Shown here piece by piece: positions 18,662 through 30,690 of a stretch of DNA of 38,835 nucleotides (the stretch's first letter is position 1; the number at the start of each line of letters is the position of its first letter). The stretch comes from Ureaplasma sp. Hg2 (lineage in GTDB: Bacteria > Bacillota_I > Bacilli_A > Mycoplasmatales > Mycoplasmoidaceae): assembly GCA_021378525.1 (NCBI GenBank), contig JAACJW010000008.1, positions 1-38,835 on the forward strand, given 5' to 3'. Below the pieces are notes generated by a model that was not told where the DNA came from, ran no database searches, and worked only from the letters and a program-made list of their open reading frames with translations. The position numbers and the translations under genes were made by a program.

Positions 18662-21481
18662 ATGAGATGAAAAAAAATAGCAGCCTATATTGCGATGTCT
18701 AGTGTTGTGTTAATTCCGTCGCTAGCGTTAATAATTACAGCGGCTCTTCCACGTGCAGCGGCAGCTAGCGATAGATACATTATGTCATTTGATACAAACA
18801 CAACCGAGGGTCAACAAAAGCAAAATTATGTTGATCAACTAAAACATGACGTAAAAGGTGTGTTAGATAAATACCAAGCATCTCATCCGGGGTTTAAAAG
18901 TTTAAATTTACAAATTATTAATTTAAAATCTAAACCTACTACTGGTCAAAAAAACTTCTTTGTTGAGTTAGATCGTGCAGTAAAAGCAATCGATCCTAGA
19001 TTGGGAGTGACGATGTTAGCTCGTACGCCAGTGACCGTTAATGATGGGTTTTATAATCATAACAATGAAATGATGAGTTCTTTATGAGCGCCAGATTACA
19101 ACGGAGTTGGGACGTGAATCGCGCCAATGTTTACCGATATTGTAGCGATGCCTAATTATTGACAAGCTTTATATCCAGAACTTGATATCCATCAAAACGA
19201 TTTAGGTCCTAACGGGCGCCCTTCTTGACAAAACTCGCTTTACCATAAATTGAAAAAAGATAGAGATGTTGTGTTCTCTGTAAAAGATAAAAAAGATCCT
19301 AAAAAAACTAATAAAGTAACTTTAGATATTCTTCAATCTTATACCGATTTAATCGGAGCTGGTAATGCCATAGGCGTTACTTCAGATTCTTATTACACAG
19401 CAATCGCCAACATGCTGGGGACGTGAATCCAACAGAATGGTTCTAGTAGCTCTTTAGGAAAAGCAGATGATTGTTTAGGTATTCAATTTGTTAATTGAAT
19501 CAATAGTTTAAATCCAGCAATTCCTTTTCAAGAAGATGGGCCAAATACGCAAACAATGCAATTGATCAAAGCTGGCGATCACCAAATTTCAAATGCTAAT
19601 GCTGACGATAATTTCCGCGATTGATATGTTGACGGGAGTCAATCAAATAAGGAATATAGATGATGAAATGATAGAGATCCCTTTAGTAGTAATATTACAC
19701 CGTATAACCAATCGTTTAATGAGGCGCCAAATAGCATGTTTTTTCAATCGACCGGTTCATCACTATATTCTTGAACAACAAATGGGGATTATCCTAAAAA
19801 TGATAAAGATCCAAATACAATGCAATTAAGTATGGTTGCTGATGGAACGACTACAAAAGAAAGCGATTTTGGTCCGGTTGGTGTAGATCCTTTTGATAAT
19901 CCGGTTGCTCCATTTATGACCGCAAACGCTGACGGGAGTTTTGTATTAAAGTTTAAGATTAGACCCCAAGAATGAATTGATTCTAATGGGAAACCAATTA
20001 TTAATAAAAGTACAGGAAACCCTTATTATTTAAGTCCGAAGGATTATTGAGCTGGTTTAAAGGGTTTTGAACGCTCAACTGATATAAATTTGAATAGTAA
20101 TAGTTATTTTTTAGATTTAATTTCATTAGACAAAGAAGCGACCTTAACGGATAAAAGCAATCAAGACCGAACAACTGATCCACTAAAACCAGCTTGATTT
20201 AGCATTCATTTATCTGCAAAACCACAACTAGGGCTTCCTCAAGTTCTTGATATTTTAACCAAACAATATTTTCAACCATTGCCTGCATTTAAGGATAGTG
20301 TTAAAAATATTACAGAAGATTCTCGTTTTAATAAAATTGCTAAACTTAATGGTGGAACAATTGATAAATTACATACCGATATGAAGAAATTTTATGGTTC
20401 TGGAGATGCCTTGACAACTTGACGAGATTGAGCTTCGACAGGTTCTTACTATGTAAGTAATGTGTCGTCGCAAAGTGTTGTTTATACGAGAAACGATAAT
20501 TATTTTTCAAACTTTAATAATAGTGTTAATAATGAAGTAAAAAATGATCCAATAAATTATGAATCATTTCAAATCAAAGATCCAGTTAATAACAGAAGTA
20601 AATTTAAAACAATATCAATGAAATATGCAGGAAGTTATAGTCCACAAATTACTTATCAAGCGTTCGCTAACAACCAATTAGATTCGACTAAAATTCCTTT
20701 GGCTGAAATACCTAATGTATCGGCGAAATATGGTAATGATGATCCTTCCAAATCAGCGGTATATGCTCCTCAAGTATCAAAAATAAAGCAAGGTTATTCA
20801 CTAGCTTATAATACTAATATTTATTATAAAGATAGTAATGGAATTATCAAAGATACAAATGATAAATCAATGACTGCGGCAGGATCGGACATTAAACCGG
20901 CTTATACAATAGATGATAATGGAAACTATGTTTTTCCGAATGGAAGAAGACCTGATCGAAAGAGTCATATAACAGATGCATACGAAGATTTAATTGTTAA
21001 TAATTTCTTTACCCCTTATACTCCTCAAGTTGGAGCTGATGGCTGAAATAAGAAAGAAGACGTAGCAAGCACAAAAAATAATAGCAGTCAAATAATAAGA
21101 ACCGCAATCAATGACTCTATCAATTGATATAGTATAGCGGCAGCGATTGATCCTGCAACAAATTCGAGTGTTCAATATTCGTTTATGCCATTTGGGGTAT
21201 ATAGTACCGATAACGGACCAGATTCTACAGTTATTCAACAGGATTTAAAATATTGATACATAGCTTCAGGTTATGTTAAGGATACAGCGGGATATAAAAG
21301 TAAAGATCCGACTATTATGGATGTTGTTAAACAATTGGAATATCCAGATCAAAATCATCCAACAGTACCTGGGTGATGATTAAATCAACCCAATCCGGCT
21401 AAACGATTAGGTGGGTTAATGCCGTGAGGTATAGATGAAATGAAAGATTCTTGGAAATTGAAATTTCCCAAAGTAGATTAG
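18662..21481 (+). CDS. oppA: Oligopeptide ABC transporter substrate-binding protein OppA
   Basis: A 939-aa extracellular peptide-binding protein of the mycoplasma OppA type, larger than the ~540 aa of other bacteria. Assignment rests on its place directly before oppBCDF and on its secreted, Trp/Tyr/Asn-rich character; I do not see the short SBP_bac_5 signature clearly. Residues 4-34 are a hydrophobic signal or anchor helix ending PRAAAAS. There is no lipobox: the first Cys is residue 271, so it is not a conventional lipoprotein. It may stay anchored by the uncleaved helix. GGAG 5 bases before the ATG supports the start. Many TGA Trp codons break it in the standard code. The stop overlaps the Shine-Dalgarno of oppB (TAGGAG). 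Confidence 0.78.
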
Positions 21482-21490
21482 GAGAAAAAA

Positions 21491-22507
21491 ATGATTAAAT
21501 ATATTATTAAACGATTAGTTTTTTCTTTAATTGCGCTTTTTGTATTGTTAGTTTTAATTTTTGCATTGATGCAACTAATACCAGGGTTTCCAATTGTGCG
21601 AACCCAACATGATTCAGACGCTTCATACCACGCTAAGCTAGCGGCAGCGGGCTTAACAAAAGATCCTTTTTCACAATTTTGAATTTTCTTCGCTGGAATG
21701 TTTCATGGTCATTTTGGGCAAGTGTTTAATGGTTCAATTACTGATACGACTACATACTTTTTAAGACCAATGAGTAATACATTGCTAATTGCTGGACCAG
21801 CCTTTATTCTATCAAGTATTATTGGCGTGTTACTAGGAATTGTATCAGCTTATTACCGAGGGCGTTGACCAGACACGTTAATTAATATTATTGCCGTTGC
21901 TTTTGTTTCAATTCCTTCCTTCATTTTTGCATTGTATTTAATTGAACTAGCGGGTCTAATAGATATGCCAGTACAATTTATTGCACCAGATGCCGAAGGA
22001 GCAACAGCTGCTTTAGTTATCCAATCAGCTATTATGCCGATTTTAGCAATGACATTAGCATCTGTTTCGATGTTAACCTATTATACACGTAATGAATTAG
22101 TTGATGTTTTCAAACAAGATTATATTAAAACGGCTTTAGCTAAAGGAATCAGCTTTAGAAAGGTTGTCTTCACTCATGCTATAAGGAATGCTATGATTCC
22201 GATCATGGCGGCATTGTTGCCATCCTTTATGACAATTTTGTCGGGGTCAATTATTATTGAAACTTTCTTTAATGTGCCAGGAACGGCGAGTAAATTAATA
22301 TCTGCTGTTCAGACAAAAGAAATGTATGTTGTTATGTTTAGTGCTTTTTTCTACTCTTCGATTTATTTTATTTTACAAATAGTTGTTGATGTAGCATATA
22401 CCTTTGTTGATCCTAGAATTGTATTGGCAGAAAAATCAGACGCTTCTTATTACAAGCAAGCAAAAGCGATGTTCTTAAGAAATCGTGAATTTAAGGCGGT
22501 AATCTAA
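21491..22507 (+). CDS. oppB: Oligopeptide ABC transporter permease OppB
   Basis: A 338-aa membrane permease with about six helices. N-terminal MIKYIIKRL and the EAA loop DYIKTALAKGISFRKVVFTHAIRNAMIP, which docks on the ATPases, are typical of OppB/DppB. FVDPRIVL near the end matches the family. TAGGAG gives a strong start. The stop overlaps the oppC start by one base (TAATG). Confidence 0.92.
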
Positions 22508-23637
22508 TGACAATTGAACAAGCATTAAACTTAAAATTAACTGCTGAAGATTTTAAAGATGTTGATATTTTAAAAGTATCAAGTAACGAACAAGTTGTCG
22601 GAAAACCTACTAAATATTGAGGGGATGTCGCGCATCGTTTTGTAAAAAACAAAGCTGCCGTTTTCTTTGCGTTATTATTATTATGTATTATTTTAATGGC
22701 TATTATTATTCCATTATCGAATTTCAATGGTGCTGAACAACCAATTGCTGATTTACCATCAGGTATTAGTTATTTACCACCGCGGTTTCCAGGATTAATG
22801 AACGGTATTCAGCCTTCAATGGTTATTAATGCTGATACTCATCAAGAGTTACTTCAATACGAGTCACTGGGAATTTGAACGAATGCCGTTCAATTACCTA
22901 ATGGTTCATGAGAAATTAGTAACTATAACCCTTATGTGATTCCTGGATTAAAAGATGTATACCCATTTATGGGTACTGATGGAAATGGCCGAGATTGATG
23001 AACAATGTTATGATATAGCACGGCGCAATCTCTAACATTAGCTGTTGTCGCTTCGTTGCTTTGTGTAATTATTGGAACCATTTATGGTTCGATCGCCGGA
23101 TCAGTTGCAGGTTCTTGACTTGACATCGTTTTAATGAGAATTGTAGAAATTATTTCTGGAGTTCCAATTATCGTGTGAGTATTAATCTTTGCGCTTGTCT
23201 TTTCGGGTGGTTCGATGACAATGTTAACGGTTGGTGTCGCATTAGTACTAACTGGTTGAATGTGACCGGCGATTATTGCTCGGACTTATATTATGAAGTA
23301 TAAAGATTCAGAATTTGTACAGGCAGCCCGAACATTGGGCGCTAGTCAAGCAAGAATTATCTTTAGTCACTTAATGCCAAACGTTGCAGGACGATTATTA
23401 GTAAACTTTGTAAATCAAATTCCTAGTTTTATTTTCTTTGAAGCTTCGTTAGTATTCTTAGGATTAAAAGGGGCAACCGATGTAAGTTTAGGAACGATGA
23501 TCGACACTGCATGAAAAGATAACTATGCATTCTTATTGTATGGTCCAACCATTGTAATTGTTTTAATCACACTATCAGCCCAAATCATTGCTAATAACAT
23601 TAATGATTCGCTAGATCCAAGAATTGTAGGTTCTTAA
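22507..23637 (+). CDS. oppC: Oligopeptide ABC transporter permease OppC
   Basis: A 376-aa second permease. A cytoplasmic N-terminal segment precedes a first membrane helix at about 55-75, a long extracellular loop (about 80-165) containing MGTDGNGRDWW, typical of OppC ('lGTDxxGRD'), then five more helices. The EAA loop is SEFVQAARTLGASQARIIFSHLMPN. The C-terminus ends NDSLDPRIVGS, also typical. The oppD ATG lies one base after the stop. Confidence 0.92.
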
Positions 23638-23638
23638 T

Positions 23639-24886
23639 ATGAGTCATTTAAATAAGAATAATTTCATTACAGAAGGTGAAAATCTATTAAAAGAAAACGA
23701 AGTTTTAAAAATCACTAACTTAAACGTTTCTTTTAAAAATAAATTAGGATTTTTAAGAGCTGTAAGATCAATCGATCTTAAAGTTAAAAAGGGAGAAATT
23801 GTTGGCTTAGTAGGCGAATCAGGATCCGGTAAATCTGTTTCAGTAAAATCAATTATTGGTTTTAATGACGGTTCAACAACAACAGCTGATTGTTTAAATC
23901 TTTCAAACGTTGATGTTAGTTCTTTAAAAAATGGACAATGAACACAAATTAGAGGGACGAAAGTAGCTTATATTCCTCAAGATCCATTGATGTCGCTTAA
24001 CCCGACAAAAAGGATTTATAAGCAAATCATTGAAACTATTAAAATTACCGAACACCGCCGTTATCAAAATATCTTAAATGATATTAAAATGGATACCACT
24101 TTAAGTGTAGAAGAAAAAACTAAGATCAAAGATAAAGCGTATGTTGAATTAAAAAAACATACAACTCGTAAAAACATGAAACGAAGAATGTTCGAAATCC
24201 TAGATTTTATTGGGATTGAGGATGCGGCCGCTAGAGTTAAGGCATACCCTTTTGAATTTTCGGGAGGAATGCGTCAAAGAATTGCAATCGCAATGGCTGT
24301 GGCAAGCAAACCAGATTTAATTATCGCTGATGAGCCAACAACTGCATTAGACGTTACAATCCAAGCGAAAGTTTTGGATCTAATTAAAAAATTACGTGAC
24401 GAATTAGATGTTGCAATAATTTTTATTAGTCATAATATTGCATTGGTAGCAAATTTTTGTGATTACATTTATGTAATGTATGCTGGAAAAATTGTTGAAA
24501 GAGGGACTGTTGAGGATATCTTTACAGATGCGTCTCACCCTTATACGTGAGCATTGATTGCTTCGATCCCCGATAGCGAGAGCGAAGAGGAATTATTATC
24601 AATTCCTGGAACACCTCCAAATATGATGAGCCCACCACGTGGCGATGCATTCGCTGCAAGAAATAAATATTCAATGAAAATCGACTTTGAAAAGCAACCG
24701 CCATTATTTGAAATTTCTAAAACTCATAGTGCCGCAACTTGATTGCTTCATCCAGAAGCGCCAAAGAAAAAACGTCCAATTGAAGTTGAAGAAAAAATGA
24801 AAATTGCACAAAAATCTTTGAAAAAAGATAATCGTGAACCTACGAGAGATATAGAAAACAAAAAAGAAACCAAAGTTAAAAAATAA
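23639..24886 (+). CDS. oppD: Oligopeptide ABC transporter ATP-binding protein OppD
   Basis: A 415-aa ATPase. Walker [11 protein letters not shown] starts at Gly59, the Q-loop is IPQDPLMSLNP, the signature FSGGMRQRIAIA begins at 207, Walker B is LIIADEPTTALD. The oligopeptide C-terminal region (HPYTWALIASIPD, IPGTPPNM) is present but the usual 'C..A...RC' iron-sulfur-type cysteines are missing (FAARNKYSMK). A charged Lys/Glu-rich tail of about 45 residues ends the protein. Between Q-loop and signature is a moderately longer helical stretch (about 130-190) than in E. coli. TGA codons in both the core and the tail are Trp. Confidence 0.92.
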
Positions 24887-24900
24887 ATAGAGGTGACAAT

Positions 24901-27549
24901 ATGTCAGAAACAACGAAACCAATATTAGAACGCCAATTAACAAAAAAATTAATTGATGAAGATTTAAATAAAGATGATGTTTTAAAACCATTATTAAGAA
25001 TAAATAATTTAAATAAATATTTCATGAAGCAAGGCTCATATTTTAAAGCAGTAAACGAAATTTCGTTTGATGTTTTTCCTGGTGACTTTTTCGGTATTAT
25101 AGGTGAATCAGGCTCTGGTAAATCAACCACTGGTAAAACTATCATTAGATTGTTTAAAGCTTCTGGTGGAACCGTCCTTTTTGACAATAAACTAATTTCT
25201 CAAAAACGAATTACCAAGACAACTAAAAAATGATTAACGCGAAACATGCAAATGATTTTCCAGGATCCTATGTCTTCGCTAAATCCTAAAAAAAATGTAT
25301 TAAGTTTGATTTCTGAACCCTTTAGTATCAACAAACATATTCGCCGAATAGCTAATCAAATCATTAAAGATACACACCGGATTAATCCTTTTTTCCAATA
25401 TACTTATAAATGAGAAGATCATTTATTAACGCAAACTTGGGCAACTAATTATTACCAAGGTTTAATTGATATTTATCAAAAATATATCGCACTATATGAA
25501 AATTATAAAACCGATGAAAATAATAACGGTAATGAAGAATTATTAAATTTTCTAAGTATTATGGAAGACATGGAAGAAGAATATAAAGAAGTAAATGTTT
25601 CTATATATCAATATGCTAGAGACATGAAAAGTATTTTCACTAATAATTTAGATAAATTTGATAAGCATGAAAATGACAAAACTGAAGTAGAATTATATGA
25701 ATGTTCAAAAGATTTAGCGGCAGCCAAAAAATTGGTTAAACACTCTCAAAAGCATTGGGATTTAGTAGCTAAAATTAAACTGCAAAAAACGGAACTAAAA
25801 GATTATAAGGCAAATGTTAAAATAACATATAATGAACAAAATAGTACCTATATCAACTCCTTAATAAGCTCATATAAATCTGATATGAAAGCAATCAAAC
25901 AAGAGCGTAATTTAACGCCTGATGTTTTTAAACACATCCATTATGAAGCACAACACGAAGCGGCGAAGGCAACTCATGAAATGTTTAGCGAATTTAGTAA
26001 ATTTATTTACTTAGAAAATGATGATATCTCTGAATATGTTCAAATAATTTCAGATGAAATAGATAAAATTTATCAACCTGTTATTAATAAAACGATAAAA
26101 CTACAAAAGTTCGATAAAGAGCGTATCTTGCTAATTGGAATGCACCAAGCGAAAAAGGACTTAACAGAACTAGAATCAAAAGTTTTAGAAGAAGGGGTTT
26201 TTCAATTAGGTGCCAAAGGTAAAGAAATTAATCAAATTATTGAAAAATTAACAATAGATAAAAAAGAATATCAAGATATTGTTACTAAACTACTGGATCT
26301 TTTAGAAGAAATTAAAGGTGATTTAATTAGATTGAATGAGGCTGACTTTACTCAAAAAAATTCAACTATTAAAAAAATGTATAAAAAACTTAAAGCTAAA
26401 AATTTGACTAAAGAAAAAAAGATCAAAGAAGAAATTCATCATTTAGAAAGTGAAATTGAAAAAACCCAAAATTTAGCTAATCAAGAAAAGAAGCGTGAAA
26501 GAACTGGTGACGAATATAAAAAGTCATTAAAAAATGTTGGGGAACTTACAAAATTGTATGCTGAAAAAAATGTTAATCGTAATGCTTATGCAGCATCGGA
26601 TGTAAAAGATTTTAATACAAATAAGTTACCTAAAATTAAAGAGTCAAAAGAAAAAATTAAAAATTTAGAAAATAAATTTTCTGAACAAAAAAAATCATTA
26701 GTCAAATTAATTAGTGGAATTGAAAAGGAAATCAAAAAAATGTCGCCGCCTGAATTATTAAATTCAAAACATGACCAAGGTTTTTTTCAAGAAAGAAATT
26801 TGAAAAAAGCACATCATACCGATGTCCATCGCGAACTTTCCCTTCGAAAGAAAAATATCAAAGCTTTTGAATACGAATTAGACACCGTTAAAGAAGAAGT
26901 CGGTTTATATCGAATTATGCGAATTAATTCGTGAATTTTACTTTATTTAAACCGGAATTTTTTAGAAACAGTACTAACTCGCGAAAGAGTTTATAAGGCC
27001 TTAGAAAGTGTTGGTTTAAAAAATGAACACGCATACCGTTATCCTCATGAGTTTTCAGGAGGGCAACGTCAACGGATCGTAATTGCGAGAGCATTGATAA
27101 CCAACCCCAAAGTAATTATTGCTGATGAACCGATATCTGCTTTAGATGTATCAATTCAAGCGCAAGTTATTAATATTATGCAAAAACTAGCGAAAGAAAA
27201 CGGAATTACTTTCCTATTCATTGCTCATGATTTATCGATGGTTAATTATGCATGTAATCGAATGATCATTATGCATCAAGGTAGAATCGTTGAAAAAGGG
27301 GAAACTAATACAATCTTTAGACATCCAATTCACCCTTATACTAAGTCACTAATGAAAGCGGCACCTGAGCTATCAAAAATTCATGTAAATTTAGCATCTT
27401 TTAGCGAAGAAATGAATTATAATAAATACTATGGTCCAGCTAATAAACCGAGTTATTATTCAATTAATAACAAAGTTGAACATTTAGTTTTTGGGACTGA
27501 GGAGCAAATTAAGGAATGGCAAAATACAACCCCAGCTTCGGCGGCCTAA
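24901..27549 (+). CDS. oppF: Oligopeptide ABC transporter ATP-binding protein OppF with large coiled-coil insertion
   Basis: An 882-aa ATPase. Walker [13 protein letters not shown] starts at Gly68 and Q121 lies in [11 protein letters not shown]. The signature [15 protein letters not shown] starts only at 718; Walker B is [12 protein letters not shown]. Normal ATPases have about 100 residues between Walker A and signature; here there are about 650. The extra ~540 residues (about 150-690) are Lys/Glu-rich, with few Pro/Gly, and look like long coiled coils. Human mycoplasma OppF proteins (about 850 aa) are also long, so this is a family trait, not a fusion accident. The 3' end overlaps the next gene by 34 bases. 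AGAGGTGA precedes the ATG. Confidence 0.92.
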
Positions 27550-28331
27550 AAACAGGGTATCACCAAAGAAGCAGCTTAAGTGTTAGTATTAACAATAAGA
27601 AAAACCGCGATATTTATAATAAATCAAACGAATCAAAGCGCTATCCCAACGGGTTAGTGCCTTTGGTTTGCTTTGTTATTATTAGCATTGTTGTGCTTTT
27701 TATTGCGCTGGCTTTAAATGGTGGTTTTACGACATATTCAAAAATGCCTAATTGAGATCAATTATATAATTATAAAGGCGGCCCAAGTTATTGTGCGGAT
27801 TTGCAAAGTAGCCATCCTCAAAACAAGAGTCCCTACCCCGATTCTATGAGTGATTACCATAATTACTTAATGGGTTTTGCAACTCCAATCGAAACCAATA
27901 ACGGCATTTGGATGATTGACTTAAATGGTGATGGGAAATATGATGACGCAATAGATTGAAATGTAGGTAGCCAAATCCATCATAATGTTTTTGGTCAAAA
28001 TTGAGGAGACGATTTTGTTTATGCAGCCGTCGTTAGCGATTGTTTGTTAGTGTTTTGATGATTAGGAAGACAGAGTTTTGCATCGTGAGCAAGATTTGGA
28101 ATTTTGAAATTTAATAAACAAATTAAAATTAGAAAACTACGAGAAAAAATGCAATTATATGTAATCACTCCAGCTTTAGCTGATGTAACAACATTAGAAG
28201 AGTTTAAGATGTTTGAGAAGAAACGGGCAACGTCAACTAAAAAATATTTTATGTGAACATGTTATGGTTTTTTAGGGTTTACTATTATCGCTATTTTATT
28301 GATGATAATAATGCGATTTGCAGTTTGATAA
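27516..28331 (+). CDS. Unknown membrane protein with Ca-binding-like loop
   Basis: A 271-aa protein that I do not recognise. It has a basic N-terminal cytoplasmic segment, membrane helices at about 47-68, 165-184 and 246-270, and a ~95-residue loop between helices 1 and 2 that should face outward. This loop contains DLNGDGKYDDAID at 135-147, which resembles EF-hand-type or thrombospondin-3 calcium loops (Asp/Asn at 135, 137, 139, 143, 147). The ATG overlaps the oppF end by 34 bases; AGGAG at 27500-27504 is 11 bases upstream, and no later ATG would keep helix 1. Operon position suggests a link to the Opp transporter or to peptide processing. The stop TAA overlaps the Shine-Dalgarno of tyrS. 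Confidence 0.7.
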
Positions 28332-28343
28332 AGGAGATTAAAA

Positions 28344-29591
28344 ATGAATAAATTTTTAGAAGAATTAAAATGACGTGAAATTTTAAACAACGTTACCAAT
28401 GAAACAAAATTAACTAAGGCAATGGAAAATAACATGGGCGCATATATTGGATTTGATCCAAGCGCTGATTCATTACATTTAGGTAATTATGTAATGATTA
28501 TGATGCTACGACGATTAAAGCAATTTAATATTGAAGCTTATGCTGTTATTGGCGGCGCAACCGGTATGATTGGTGACCCTTCGGGTAAATCTAGTGAGCG
28601 CAACCTTTTAGATAAGGCAACGCTAGAGCATAATAAAGTAGCTATTCGAAAACAACTTGAAAAATATGGGAAAGCGAAAGTTCTAGATAATTTTGATAAT
28701 TTCAAGAATATGAATTATCTTGATTTTTTAAGAGACATTGGAAAAATGATTAACGTCAACTATATGTTAGAAAAAGATATTATTAAAAGTCGTTTAGAAA
28801 CCGGCATTAGTTATACTGAATTTTCTTATACGCTAATTCAGGCTTACGATTTTTTAAAATATTATCAAGATTATAATATTGCAATTCAATTAGGTGGTTC
28901 AGATCAATGAGGTAATATTACTACGGGTTGTGAAATGATTCGAAAAGCGACCAATGATAATAATTTTGGTTGCGGCGTAACTATTAATTTGTTATTAAAA
29001 AGCGATGGTAAAAAATTTGGTAAATCTGAAAAGGGAGCAATTTTTTTAGATCCTAAAAAAACAAGTCCTTACGCTATGTATCAATTTTTAATCAATCAAA
29101 CCGATGGTGATGTGATTAAATTATTAAAATTCTTCACAATGTTAAATCAAAAAGAAATAAACGAAATTGAAGCACAGCATCAAAAGGAGCCCTTTCGAAG
29201 AATAGCTCAAAAAAAATTAGCTGAATTAATAGTTAAAGATATTCACGGGGAAGCGCAACTTAATAAGGTTATCGAAACTTCTAGAGCACTTTTTAGTGGT
29301 GATATAATCAAAATAGATCATACCGATTTAAAAATAGCTTTAGAAGCAGTTCCGACTACAGTTTTAAAAGAAAAACAAATCGATTTAATCGATTTACTTA
29401 TTCTATCTAACATTTGTTCAAGTAAACGACAGGGTCGTGAATTAATTAAAAATAATTCCATTAAAATCAATGGAATTAAACAAAATAACGAGTTTTTTAA
29501 AGTTAGCAAAAGTGATGCATTAAACCATGAATTTTCCGTACTTCAAAAAGGTAAAAAAAATTATTATATGATACAATTTATTTTAAGTTAG
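28344..29591 (+). CDS. tyrS: Tyrosyl-tRNA synthetase
   Basis: A 415-aa class I aminoacyl-tRNA synthetase. GFDPSADSLHLGN carries the HIGH-type motif at 45-48 (HLGN), and KFGKS at 224-228 is the KMSKS equivalent. IQLGGSDQWGN is the tyrosine-enzyme segment and ALIQAYDF the Tyr-binding helix. The C-terminal S4 RNA-binding domain (about 345-410) is present: SSKRQGRELIKNNSIKINGI. AAAGGAG 7 bases before the ATG. No T-box leader is seen, as expected in a gene read on from opp. Confidence 0.95.
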
Positions 29592-29631
29592 ATTTATTTT
29601 TAAACAAATAATAAAATAGAAGGAGTTTAAT

Positions 29632-30501
29632 TTGAATTCTGCAAATGTATTTATTTTAATAATAACAATAATGATTATTGTTGTTTCTATATCACTAAAT
29701 TATTTTTATGTCAAAGGTCAAATAACGTTCAATAAAAAGCGGTGAAATTATTATTTTGTTGCTATTGGAGTGTTATTTTTGATTTATTATTTAAGCGTAC
29801 GATGGTTGCCGTTGCTAGAAATGTTTGCAAGAAATGAGGTTCCTACAAAAGAGGCTAACGCCACACAATATAATTTAAGTTATAGTTGAACTTGGTTTTT
29901 ATCTTTTTGTACGATGTTCGGGCTTATTTGTCCGATATTAATCACCTTCAAAAAAGGACGGCATTGTTTAGAAATAATTTCGCCAATTTGTACCTTTGCT
30001 GGCGGAATGGTAATGTTTGGATCTATTATATTTGCTAAGGAAGCTTCTTGGTCAATAAATTATTTCTTTTTTGATTTAAGTCCAAAATATCCAGTACCAA
30101 CAGTTTCTACGCAGCTTCACTTATTTATTCTTGCCATAGGTTTTAATTTCCTAATTTATCAAAAACGTTATACCTTTAAATCTTTTAAATGAATGGTCGC
30201 ATATGTATTTTGCTACTTATGTTATGTTTCAATTATAATGTCAATCTTTCATGTGGATGCATATGTTTCAGGTTTGAGTCTTAATGACTATTTTGCTAAT
30301 GGCCAAAATCATTTCCCTAATTATGGAACGATCGGAACCATCTTAAACGGTTTACCGCACGCGGCAGTACCGTTCGTTGCAGGCATTTTCTACTTCTTAT
30401 GTGTTCTCCTTTTAGTGTCCCTTAAGAACTTAACGGTTTCAAATGAAAAATACTTGCAAGCAACAAGATGATACAATACAAATAAATTGGAACGAGGGTA
30501 G
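29632..30501 (+). CDS. Polytopic membrane protein of unknown function
   Basis: A 289-aa protein with about seven membrane helices (first at 5-25, others near 40-58, 86-105, 115-135, 158-175, 187-210, 243-265) and short loops. It has a TTG start: AAGGAG (29620-29625) lies 6 bases before TTG 29632, and no better ATG exists until residue 14, inside the first helix. Conserved-looking residues are a His in helix regions (QLHLF, NGLPHAAVPF). The layout recalls the YwaF/TMEM164-like group and mycoplasma DUF5378 proteins, but I cannot confirm it. It lies between tyrS and ffh with a 40-base gap from tyrS, so it is probably co-transcribed with tyrS. Confidence 0.65.
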
Positions 30502-30601
30502 AAGTTTTATATAAAATAAGAGTTAATTACTTTAATAACATGTTTTCTTAATGCATTTAAAATGCGGTATTGAAATTCAGTTTTATTAATGTAATTACTT
30601 T

Positions 30602-30625
30602 TTTATTTATTAAATAAATTTTTTT
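30602..30625 (+). terminator. Possible A/T-only terminator before ffh
   Basis: TTTATTTATTAAATAAA followed by eight T. The hairpin has only A-T pairs and overlaps the -35 of the ffh promoter, so this is uncertain. Confidence 0.3.
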
Positions 30626-30652
30626 AACATTATCAAATAAAATAAGTATAAT
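30624..30652 (+). promoter_or_regulatory. Promoter of ffh
   Basis: TTAACA (30624-30629), a 17-bp spacer and TATAAT (30647-30652). The start would be near 30659, about 32 bases before the ATG. Confidence 0.6.
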
Positions 30653-30690
30653 TTAAATACTTAACTAACTTAACAAAGACGGAGAATATT

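Noticed and set aside
24704-25187. Reading frames on the minus strand across the oppD/oppF junction
   Set aside because: They are shadows of strongly supported + strand genes and show no family features.
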